NCBI RefSeq assembly: GCF_002158995.1
Contig: NZ_LOHF01000026.1
Span: forward strand, 11,995-75,994
Source: Pseudomonas caspiana
GTDB taxonomy: Bacteria > Pseudomonadota > Gammaproteobacteria > Pseudomonadales > Pseudomonadaceae
Length of the DNA: 64,000 nucleotides
Direction: 5' to 3'
Shown: in pieces, positions 7,579 through 13,700 of the stretch
Numbering within the stretch: the stretch's first letter is position 1
Layout: each line of letters begins with the position of its first letter
Translations under genes and position numbers: made by a program
The notes under the pieces: generated by a model
Database searches by the model: none
What the model was told of the DNA's origin: nothing
The model's input: only the letters and a program-made list of their open reading frames with translations

Positions 7579-7809
7579 ATGCCCCTCACCAAACCGAACC
7601 GGCAACTGCGCCGCGACCTGAAAGAAGCGTCGGCCCTGATTAAGTGGTCGGGCATTGACTTGATGAAAATGGCAATACGGCTGTCCGAGGCCGGTTTTGA
7701 AGCCGACGCCAGAGCACTGTTGATGATCATCGAAAGCTTTCCCGACGCCGAGGATAAGCTGGTAGGTTATGCCGATGAGGTTAAGGCGGGAAGGATCGTA
7801 CGTAGGTAA
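7579..7809 (+). CDS. Conserved small protein after cI
   Basis: 76 residues, starting 4 bp after the cI stop. Starts at 7558 or 7549, overlapping cI, are also possible, and none has a strong ribosome site. The content is helical and charged (RQLRRDLKEASALIKWSGID, ALLMIIESFPDAEDKLVGYA). It is presumably cotranscribed with cI in the lysogen. No family is recognised. Its place matches the lambda rexA slot. Confidence 0.6.
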   Translation: MPLTKPNRQLRRDLKEASALIKWSGIDLMKMAIRLSEAGFEADARALLMIIESFPDAEDKLVGYADEVKAGRIVRR

Positions 7810-7886
7810 AACTGTCGGGGCGTGCTCATCGCGCGAGACTCACGCCAACAAAACGGTATGGCCAGAGAGTTTTCATAGGGAATCGA

Positions 7887-8822
7887 ATGTCAGAATCAAT
7901 ACTGCTCGTTGAGCACAAGCTCAGGTACTCTAATAGCCAGCCACTGGCGGTGAAGGACGTTGTCGAATCCTTGCTCGCACTAAACAAGCTTTCGGTGTTT
8001 TTCCTGCCCAAGGCTTTGTCAGACCTATCTGACGCAGATGTAATTGCTGCGGAGCTCTTCGTTGAGGGGTTTGAGGAAGGCTCATTCATACAAAAGGTAC
8101 TTGTGAAACTCGTCTTCAAGGATGACGAGGAGATGAACAAGTTTCTCGACAAGGTTCGCGAGGGTGGCCGTAATATTTACCGCAAGCTGCCAGGAGAGGG
8201 AAAACCAGTGCTGAAAGCCGTAGCTGTTACAGCTGTGATTGGCGCCCTGGTGACTGTGGGCGCGGTTTACGCGATTTCAACCAAAACACCTGGTGCGTCA
8301 ACGTCCAGCATAAACATCGTGAACAGTAACTTCGTCGTAATTGGCGCTGAGTCTTATGAGGTTTCACCTGAGAGGTTTGCGCAGGTAATCGAAGCGACAG
8401 CTGCAGTAGACAAGAAAAAGCTTGCTCAGGCATCAGCGAAAATTCTCGCACCAGCAAAAAAAGAAGAAGGGGCAACTGTTGAGCTGGACGGCCTGACGGA
8501 AATGACCGTCCCCAACTCTACCATCACTGAGATCCCCGACGAGGTTGATTTCGAGCCATTTGAGATCGATCAGCCCCATCCTGATGTCGACATTGAGATC
8601 CGAGCAACAGATTTGGATTCTTCCAGCAAAGGCTGGGCGGCGATTATTCGTGGGCTTGTAGATCGCCGAGTAAAGCTCCTGTTCTCAGATGATGTTAATC
8701 CTGAGGATCTTGCTGGAAAATTCAAGGTCCGCGCAGACGTCGAAGTGAAATTTAGGATGTCAGCCAAATCGAAGAAGATGGAGCCAGTATCTATAACGGT
8801 GACTCATATCATCAAGGATTAG
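7887..8822 (+). CDS. Membrane-anchored unknown protein at the rex position
   Basis: 311 residues. Residues 1-105 are a soluble acidic domain (FVEGFEEGSFIQKVLVKLVF, EEMNKFLDKVREGG). One membrane helix lies at about 111-132 (AVAVTAVIGALVTVGAVYAI). After a Thr/Ser linker comes a C-terminal domain of about 160 residues (ATDLDSSSKGWAAIIRGLVD, VKFRMSAKSKKMEPVSITVT). The predicted protein has two soluble parts joined by a single helix. It lies downstream of cI and before a double terminator, so the lysogen should express it. Function unknown; superinfection exclusion is inferred from the location only. Confidence 0.75.
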   Translation: MSESILLVEHKLRYSNSQPLAVKDVVESLLALNKLSVFFLPKALSDLSDADVIAAELFVEGFEEGSFIQKVLVKLVFKDDEEMNKFLDKVREGGRNIYRKLPGEGKPVLKAVAVTAVIGALVTVGAVYAISTKTPGASTSSINIVNSNFVVIGAESYEVSPERFAQVIEATAAVDKKKLAQASAKILAPAKKEEGATVELDGLTEMTVPNSTITEIPDEVDFEPFEIDQPHPDVDIEIRATDLDSSSKGWAAIIRGLVDRRVKLLFSDDVNPEDLAGKFKVRADVEVKFRMSAKSKKMEPVSITVTHIIKD

Positions 8823-8826
8823 TCAT

Positions 8827-8905
8827 AAGCCCGACCCAGCGCCGGGCTTCTTGTATCTGCCCTTCCCGATCTGAATCCGTAGCCCGCCATTGAGCGGGCT
8901 TTATT
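8827..8905 (+). terminator. Double terminator of the cI operon
   Basis: Two hairpins: AAGCCCG (8827-8833) with CGGGCTT (8843-8849), and AGCCCGC (8881-8887) with GCGGGCT (8894-8900) followed by TTTATT. They close the lysogenic operon before the convergent DUF1654 gene. Confidence 0.7.
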
Positions 8906-8910
8906 ATGCC

Positions 8911-9228
8911 TCAGAAAGGCGCCGCCTCTTCTTCCTGCTCAAACTCAACCTCTGCCCTGCCCTCCGCCTCGACCTCCTGCTGTTCCCACTTCACAGTCAC
9001 ACTGCCGTCGTCATTCAGCGTCAATTCAAGCTCGTCGGTTTCGGCTATCACCCCTAGCACCTCCTCCCACTCCCGATCCCCATCTGTGTCCAGTCGATGG
9101 ATATTCACCCAGCGCTGAGCCTGCGCAACTGGGTGATTGATCATCGAAGAAATACGCAAGATAAGCCGCTCTACTCCGCTTATTTCTTGCCGTTTTACCA
9201 ATTTTTCCTGCTTGTCGACCTTACCCAT
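8911..9228 (-). CDS. DUF1654 protein under LexA control
   Basis: 105 residues. The core (about 18-80) matches the Pseudomonas DUF1654 family: SGVERLILRISSMINHPVAQ, HRLDTDGDREWEEVL, LTLNDDGSVTVKW. The tail is very acidic (EVEAEGRAEVEFEQEEEAAP). The start at 9228 follows GGGGG by 5 bp. A LexA box at 9242-9257 begins 13 bp upstream of the ATG, so the gene should be silent in the lysogen and switched on by DNA damage. It lies beside the phage left operator. Biochemical function is unknown; an anti-repressor or DNA-mimic role is inference. Confidence 0.8.
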   Translation of the reverse strand: MGKVDKQEKLVKRQEISGVERLILRISSMINHPVAQAQRWVNIHRLDTDGDREWEEVLGVIAETDELELTLNDDGSVTVKWEQQEVEAEGRAEVEFEQEEEAAPF

Positions 9229-9241
9229 AAGCCCCCAAAAG

Positions 9242-9257
9242 CTGTATATACGTACAG
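9242..9257 (-). promoter_or_regulatory. LexA (SOS) box of the DUF1654 gene
   Basis: CTGTATATACGTACAG fits CTGT-N8-ACAG with an AT-rich centre, 13 bp before the DUF1654 start codon. A TATACA-like -10 on the minus strand lies inside the box, so bound LexA would block the promoter. Confidence 0.8.
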
Positions 9258-9339
9258 CTAAAACTTACTATAGCGAATTGAATTTCTAAAGAGAGCGGGC
9301 CTCGCGAGTTAGGATTTGTGAATTTTTGCGGCAATATAT

Positions 9340-9381
9340 GTACTTATGGTACTTGACCGATAATGAACCTCTAGTTCATAT
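9340..9381 (+). promoter_or_regulatory. Left operator and promoter (PL-like)
   Basis: Two 13-bp sites like those at the cI/cro switch: GTACTTATGGTAC (9340-9352) and the palindromic-ended GAACCTCTAGTTC (9365-9377), centres 25 bp apart. A promoter TTGACC (9353-9358), 18 bp, CATATT (9377-9382) contains the second site in its spacer. It faces right, toward the csrA, xis and int genes. Repressor bound here should silence that operon. Confidence 0.7.
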
Positions 9382-9423
9382 TGGCGCTGCCGCCGCGATG
9401 CAACGGGCTGCATGCTAAAAAAT

Positions 9424-9435
9424 TGCTCTTTAACA
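9424..9435 (+). promoter_or_regulatory. rRNA-type BoxA antitermination element
   Basis: TGCTCTTTAACA, within ATTGCTCTTTAACAA, is the BoxA of bacterial rRNA leaders and close to lambda boxA. It lies about 45 bp downstream of the PL-like promoter, where lambda has nutL. A possible partner hairpin, CCGGCGACCGG, is near 9,473. The operon probably uses Nus-factor antitermination. No N-like protein is recognised. Confidence 0.65.
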
Positions 9436-9821
9436 ACCAGCGCAAAAAACCAACAGACCGCATTGCCTATACCGGCGACCGGCGAGCGGACAGGCCCGAA
9501 AGCCTGCCAACGACAGGAACAACCTGGACGGCTGCCCGATGGTGAAACGCCAGAACCGTGTGAACGACCCGGCAAGCAATGCGCCCCGCCCCTTCCGGCG
9601 GCAATAGGATGGACAGCATCACTTCTGCACCTTGGCGACAGGGTGCAGCGGGATGTAAACCAAGTACGCGCCGTTCAAATGCGACATGGTAAAGGCGTGT
9701 TAGAAACGGACGCTGAGTAGCAAGTTAAAACTCTCCAATACTCACAACTCTGCACCCGAGCGGCCGGGTGCAATAGGATGCAGTACGATGTGAACATTAA
9801 CTCAATCAAGGAGATGGATCA
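9436..9821 (+). promoter_or_regulatory. Structured leader of the first csrA gene
   Basis: No convincing protein is encoded here. The leader contains hairpins CTGCACC (9625-9631)/GGTGCAG (9642-9648) and TGCACCCG (9751-9758)/CGGGTGCA (9765-9772). GGATG follows hairpins at 9651-9655 and 9776-9780, and another GGATG is at 9607-9611 after a GCC-rich stem. GGAUG next to a hairpin is the core of the CsrA/RsmA binding consensus, so autoregulation or titration of CsrA is likely. AAGGAG precedes the csrA GTG. Confidence 0.55.
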
Positions 9822-10031
9822 GTGCTCATTTTGATGCGAAAACCAGGTGAGAGTATCAAGATCGGTGATGCTATTACGATCCGAGTCGTAGCAGTGAATG
9901 GCCCCCAAGTAAAGTTAGGCATCGACGCGCCTAAAGAAATAGCAGTGCACCGCGAAGAAATCTTGAATCGTATTAAAGAGAAGACTCAAGCGGGCTACGC
10001 CAGAAGCTCAGAGCAAACAGAGCCCCATTAG
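9822..10031 (+). CDS. csrA: CsrA/RsmA-like RNA-binding regulator, copy 1
   Basis: 69 residues: MLILMRKPGESIKIGD, ITIRVVAVNGPQVKLGI, DAPKEIAVHREEILNRI, then a short tail. It contains the CsrA hallmarks: LxLxRKxGExI at the N-terminus, G-x-QV-x-LGI, and VHREEI with the RNA-contacting Arg (R47 here). It starts with GTG after AAGGAG. CsrA proteins bind GGA in RNA hairpins and block or stabilise messages. It is in the PL-like operon, so repressor should hold it off until induction. The tail is longer than in most phage copies but still within family range. Confidence 0.93.
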   Translation: MLILMRKPGESIKIGDAITIRVVAVNGPQVKLGIDAPKEIAVHREEILNRIKEKTQAGYARSSEQTEPH

Positions 10032-10557
10032 ATAAGAGCCAGCTCTAGGTATCAACGCTTTAGCAGGATAAATTTGACCAAACAATTTACCACTAACATA
10101 CCTAGGTCCTACAAGCGCTTTATTGCTACTTATTTCAAAATATAGCATCAACATGCAATAGAGCGCGACCATGATGCTTTAGCCCCCCTAACCCACCTGA
10201 TATATCGCAGCTTAAAACCCCATAATTAACACCAGCTTTATGACTTCACTTTCTTCAAGACTTGCGAGCGATCCACTCAATCAAAAGCACACTCCCGCTT
10301 ATAGCTTTCTTTAGATATGAACCCTCATTTCAAAGCATTACAACTAGCGCCACGTCAGTATGAAGAAAGCATCACTGCTACACCTTGGCGACAGGGTGTA
10401 GTGGGATGCACCTATAGTAAAGTGTCTACAAATGGAGGCTACGTAGCGAATCAAAACTCTCCAATATTCACATTTTTGAACCCGAGCGATGGAGTGCATT
10501 AGGATGCAGTATGATTCCGTACGAAGTAGCAATCAGCTCAAGAAAGGAGATGGATCA
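10032..10557. other. Non-coding spacer between the two csrA genes
   Basis: AT-rich, no supported gene. It holds the tail of duplication copy 1 and the leader of copy 2: hairpin CTACACC (10378-10384)/GGTGTAG (10395-10401), GGATG at 10404-10408, and a decayed second hairpin followed by GGATG at 10502-10506. Confidence 0.6.
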
Positions 10558-10770
10558 GTGCTCATTTTGAGGCGGAAAAAAGGTGAAAGCATCGACATTG
10601 CTGAAAAAATCACGGTGACTGTAGTACGGGTGAGCGGTAACAAAGTACAAATTGGCATCGACGCCCCAAAAGAAGTAGAAGTTCATCGTGAAGAAATTAC
10701 AAAGCTCATTAAAGCGAAGAAACAAGCTGGCTACATCAGAAAATTAAAACAGCCCCCCACACCCCAATAG
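10558..10770 (+). CDS. csrA: CsrA/RsmA-like RNA-binding regulator, copy 2
   Basis: 70 residues: LILRRKKGESIDIAEK, ITVTVVRVSGNKVQIGI, DAPKEVEVHREEITKLI, with a basic tail (KAKKQAGYIRKLK). The start is set at GTG 10558, not at the ATG 69 bp upstream, because the upstream sequence, ribosome site (AAAGGAG) and first codons match copy 1. The RNA-contacting VHREEI is intact, so both copies look functional. Divergence between copies is spread over the gene, which points to an old duplication kept by selection. Confidence 0.92.
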   Translation: MLILRRKKGESIDIAEKITVTVVRVSGNKVQIGIDAPKEVEVHREEITKLIKAKKQAGYIRKLKQPPTPQ

Positions 10771-11189
10771 ATCAGAGCTACTGGCCGACACCAACGCATT
10801 AGTTCAGTCCGCTTTACTAAACGTTAGCACTTGCAAATTCAGCCTACTACAAGCGCCCTGTTCCTATCTTCATTTCAAAAAAGACTATAGGAATTTTAAC
10901 AGGGCTCTGCCGCCGCCCTATTAATACTAGCCCAACCTAACAAAACACAACAACACCGAGCTAAACCTTAGAACAAAGACAACTAGGAAAATATTACGCC
11001 TCTCTAATGTACTTTCCGTGCACAGCTTTTAAGTAAACTTTACCATCTAACCCTTCAAAACTTCGCCTTTGTCGATACCCGACGGCAAAATTTCCGGGTA
11101 CTGTCTATGCACTTAAATGAGAAGTTTTAACTTTTAACAGTGCAAGCAACGTCAGCCCGACGTTAGCTGCCCGATCCTCTCAGAGAGAG
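10771..11189. other. Non-coding region before the structured RNA candidate
   Basis: AT-rich to about 11,050 and homologous to the region after csrA copy 1 up to about 10,890. No gene is supported. GAAGTTTTAACTTTTAACAG near 11,122-11,141 could hold a promoter for the RNA candidate that follows, but no clear -35/-10 pair is visible. Confidence 0.5.
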
Positions 11190-11346
11190 CGCATCGGGGT
11201 GTGATTGGAGCGTGCCCAAGCGGGCTGCAGCGCTAGGATCGCAAAGCCCCGGAAATGTCCTGAGCCGGATTTACCGGCCAATACTAAAAACGCGGCGGGA
11301 ACCAAGCGGGGGTAGCGCCCCGGTGTTCCGATCACACCCCGATGCG
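11190..11346 (+). ncRNA. Candidate structured phage RNA, 157 nt
   Basis: The ends form a perfect 16-bp helix (CGCATCGGGGTGTGAT at 11190-11205 with 11331-11346). It continues to about 24 bp (11206-11213 with 11323-11330) through four G-U wobbles that pair only if the plus strand is the RNA. Inside are hairpins GCCC/GGGC (11214-11225), GCCGG/CCGGC (11264-11278) and GGGG/CCCC (11308-11321). A GAAA tetraloop stem CCGCGAAAGCGG follows at 11358-11369. No known family is recognised and no long reading frame fits. Confidence 0.5.
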
Positions 11347-11486
11347 GAGAGTACACACCGCGAAAGCGGCCCCTGCATCACCCTCCCCAACTAATACGAC
11401 CGCATCGGCAGATGTCAGGCTGGCTTTTCACGCCCGGCTTGGTCACCGGTGCCTGGCATCTGGCCAATGCGGTCTTGGAGATTCCT

Positions 11487-11855
11487 ATGAACCAGACAAT
11501 CAAACAGAGTCAGGCCATCTACCAAGGCCTGCGCGAGCGCTGCACCCTGTCCACTGCCGAGTTCTACGACAAGGTAGGACGGGGCAATCCAGCGTCTGCA
11601 CCGCGCTTTCAGGTGGTGCCGTGCGGTAACAACGAATTCAGCGTGGTTGATCGCGAGACTGATCAGACCAAAGTTGTTTGCACTGGCGTAGAGAAGGCCG
11701 TGCGCTTCGCCAAACGCATCGACGAAACGCCGGCCTCTGTGCAGAAACAGCGTCAAATCAAGAAGCCCGCGGACTTCGCCACCTGGGTGCTGCGCTGGAC
11801 CTGCACCGTAGCCTTCTGCCTTGGCATCTTCGCCTTCTACGGTGCGCACCGATGA
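11487..11855 (+). CDS. Small C-tail-anchored phage protein
   Basis: 122 residues, starting at 11487 after GGAG. Residues 1-95 are soluble (IKQSQAIYQGLRERCTLSTA, FQVVPCGNNEFSVVDRETDQ). One membrane helix lies near the C-terminus (LRWTCTVAFCLGIFAFYGA), so it should sit in the inner membrane facing the cytoplasm. Its stop overlaps the next start (ATGA). No family is recognised. Confidence 0.65.
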   Translation: MNQTIKQSQAIYQGLRERCTLSTAEFYDKVGRGNPASAPRFQVVPCGNNEFSVVDRETDQTKVVCTGVEKAVRFAKRIDETPASVQKQRQIKKPADFATWVLRWTCTVAFCLGIFAFYGAHR

Positions 11856-12315
11856 CGGCGAAGCGGAAGCCCCACAATATGCGGCTACGCCTTGAACGCT
11901 CATGCCGGGCACTGCTTTCAACGAATCACGCAGCAGTCGTGAACATCGATCCACGCGGCCTGCAGGTGATGATCAACTGGAAGAACGGGAAACAGATCCT
12001 TGTTCGTCAGGTGGCCGATGCGCTCTGCGATATCCCTCACCGCTGGACCATCTACATCGCAGGCATCTGCCAGCGTCAGACGGAGCCCAGTACATCAAGT
12101 CCATCGACATCAGGCCGGACGGCGTCCACCTCGCTGAAAGCCTGACGGACGTCGTAGAGCATTTTTACAACGAGCTAAAAGCTGACTGCAATCCGAACCA
12201 TCGGATCGGCATGGGCTGGCTGGCAGTGCCTGGCATCGTCGAGATGACAGAAGCTCAGGTGTCTGCAGTGTTTAACGCCTTCGGCGCTTGGAGTCAGGTG
12301 AAGGTCGCCGCATGA
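11852..12315 (+). pseudogene. Phage hypothetical gene with a frameshift
   Basis: The frame from ATG 11852 gives MTAKRKPHNMRLRLERSC and continues to PHRWTIYIAGICQRQ, where the reading quality drops at about 12,077. The +1 frame then gives DGAQYIKSIDIRPDGVHLAE and FGAWSQVKVAA up to 12,315. Joined, these make one protein of about 154 residues resembling a conserved Pseudomonas phage hypothetical. One missing base between CAGCGTCA and GACGGAGCC explains the break. No slippery sequence is present, so mutation or a sequencing error is more likely than programmed shifting. Confidence 0.6.
11917..11931 (+). repeat. Dispersed repeat, copy 1
   Basis: TTCAACGAATCACGC inside the frameshifted gene (coding STNHA). 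Longer copies recur at 15,481 and 16,596 in the same orientation. This is probably the parental copy, because here it is part of a coding sequence. Confidence 0.6.
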
Positions 12316-12406
12316 GACGCCTGCAATGCCGAGCCAACCATCGACGGCGGCCACTTCAATTATCAATCCCACCCAGCGGGCTGAAAGCCCTTCCGGAGAA
12401 ATCCCC

Positions 12407-12754
12407 ATGTCCACAGCAACAGATACCGCCGAGTTTCTCGAAGAGCTGAACGGCGGCGCTTTCGCCAGCCAAATCGGTCACGCCCTTTCCGAAGTAGCCG
12501 CCGGGGTCGTTGACCATGGCAAGGCCGGAAAGCTGGTCATCACCTTGGACTTTTCCCGGATCGGCGAATCGCACCAGGTGAAGATCAAGCACAAGCTCGA
12601 CTACAAGGTGCCGACAAAGCGCGGCACCCGTAGCGAGAACACAAGCCTCGACACGCCGATGCACGTTGGTAGCGGCGGGCGCATCTCGTTGTTCCAGGAA
12701 AAGCACGACCAACTGTTCAGCCGCGACGAAGCGCCAATTAAGCCGCGCACCTGA
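12407..12754 (+). CDS. Conserved phage hypothetical protein
   Basis: 115 residues, start at 12407 after GGAG. The N-terminus is acidic (TAEFLEELNGGAFASQIGHA). The middle has a beta-rich stretch (KLVITLDFSRIGESHQVKIK), and the tail is charged. It lies 38 bp before the DUF2303 gene, and the pair is probably one transcriptional unit. Function unknown. Confidence 0.65.
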   Translation: MSTATDTAEFLEELNGGAFASQIGHALSEVAAGVVDHGKAGKLVITLDFSRIGESHQVKIKHKLDYKVPTKRGTRSENTSLDTPMHVGSGGRISLFQEKHDQLFSRDEAPIKPRT

Positions 12755-12792
12755 TCTACCGCATAAACCCCTTCCCCACAGAGACCTGAACT

Positions 12793-13608
12793 ATGTCCCT
12801 TACCAAAGAAGCTGTACAACTGATCACGGACACCGCGCTGATCGCCTCCGCAAAAGCCCTGGAAACCAATACGCCGACAGTCGTGCTGCCAGAAGGCGCA
12901 AAGATTGTCAGCCTGGAACAGTTCGGCGCTGGTCGTAGCCGCTTCCGCGGAACCTTCTCCACCAGCTCCCTAGTTGACTTCAGCAAGTACGTCATCGACC
13001 GCAACGTCGCCGAGGCGCAAGGCTTTATCAACCAGGATGAAATGACCTGCTCTGTGCTGTTCAACCTCGGCACAGAAGAAGTGCCAGGTCATGCAGATGA
13101 CCGCGCCGTGTTGAAGCTCAAGGCGACCGCAGGTTATCAGGCAGTCCAGGCAATCAACGGGCGCGCCATGTCGCAGAAGGATATGAGCGACTGGATCGAG
13201 GACTGGCACAGCACCCTGACAGCAGTTGGCGCTGACAATCAGGATATTAGCCTGGTCAAAGCGATCGCCGCAGTGCGAACCATCTCGGTGAAGGCAACAT
13301 CGGAAAGTGATCACACCGTCAGTGAAACGCGCGCCAGCCGCAGCGCCATGGACGCCATCGAGGCAACCAGCAAAGAAACGCTGCCGACATCGCTGATCTT
13401 TACAGTGGTACCGTTCGAAGGCCTGTCGCTGCGCGCGATCATCCTGCGTATTTCGGTCATCACCAGCGGCGCACAACCGGCCCTGAAGCTGCGCTGGGTT
13501 GGCGAAGAGGTGCAGCGCGAAGAGATCGCGCAGGAGTTCAAGTCTGTTCTGGATGCTCAGGTCGGAGAAGCCACAACGCTTTCGTTAGGTATGTTCAATA
13601 CAAACTAA
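12793..13608 (+). CDS. DUF2303 (YfdQ-like) phage protein
   Basis: 271 residues of the DUF2303/YfdQ family, common in lambdoid and Pseudomonas prophages and of unknown function. Typical segments are VVLPEGAKIVSLEQF, RFRGTFSTSSLVDFSKYV, AVQAINGRAMSQKDMSDWIE and LRAIILRISVITSGAQPALK. No membrane segment or signal peptide. It is the last rightward gene before the oppositely oriented AAA+ gene, and part of the PL-like operon. Confidence 0.85.
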   Translation: MSLTKEAVQLITDTALIASAKALETNTPTVVLPEGAKIVSLEQFGAGRSRFRGTFSTSSLVDFSKYVIDRNVAEAQGFINQDEMTCSVLFNLGTEEVPGHADDRAVLKLKATAGYQAVQAINGRAMSQKDMSDWIEDWHSTLTAVGADNQDISLVKAIAAVRTISVKATSESDHTVSETRASRSAMDAIEATSKETLPTSLIFTVVPFEGLSLRAIILRISVITSGAQPALKLRWVGEEVQREEIAQEFKSVLDAQVGEATTLSLGMFNTN

Positions 13609-13621
13609 CTACCCTACCCCT

Positions 13622-13650
13622 AAAAATTACCGCCCTAATAGAGGGCGGTA
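13622..13650 (-). terminator. Terminator of the AAA+ ATPase gene
   Basis: TACCGCCCT (13628-13636) pairs with AGGGCGGTA (13642-13650). On the minus strand the stem is followed by ATTTTTAG, so it terminates leftward transcription from 13,701. Confidence 0.65.
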
Positions 13651-13700
13651 CCTAATCAAAGCTACTCGAAGATCGCAGCATGGTTCCCAATCCATGTTTC

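Larger units (their letters stand above)
9620..10895 (+). repeat. Tandem duplication of about 740 bp carrying csrA
   Basis: Two diverged copies, about 9,620-10,140 and 10,370-10,890, share the CACCTTGGCGACAGGGTG hairpin (9,629 and 10,381), AAAACTCTCCAATA, CCCGAGCG, AGGATGCAGTA, the ribosome site GGAGATGGATCA, the csrA gene, and the downstream CTACAAGCGC and ATTTCAAAA. Offsets are 753 bp at the hairpin and 736 bp at the start codons. The conserved leaders argue that the leader is functional. Confidence 0.8.

Noticed and set aside
9412..9720. A 102-residue plus-strand reading frame
   Set aside because: It overlaps the BoxA and leader hairpins, has no ribosome site, and its composition does not look like a protein. 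The region is better read as an RNA leader.
11190..11346. Retron-type non-coding RNA (inverted repeats around a folded core)
   Set aside because: The repeat layout is like retron a1/a2, but there is no reverse transcriptase gene in the prophage part of the window, and a core without msr-like features does not support it.
11190..11346. 6S RNA mimic
   Set aside because: 6S RNA is one long hairpin with a central bubble. The inside here folds as several separate hairpins, so the resemblance is limited to the closing helix.
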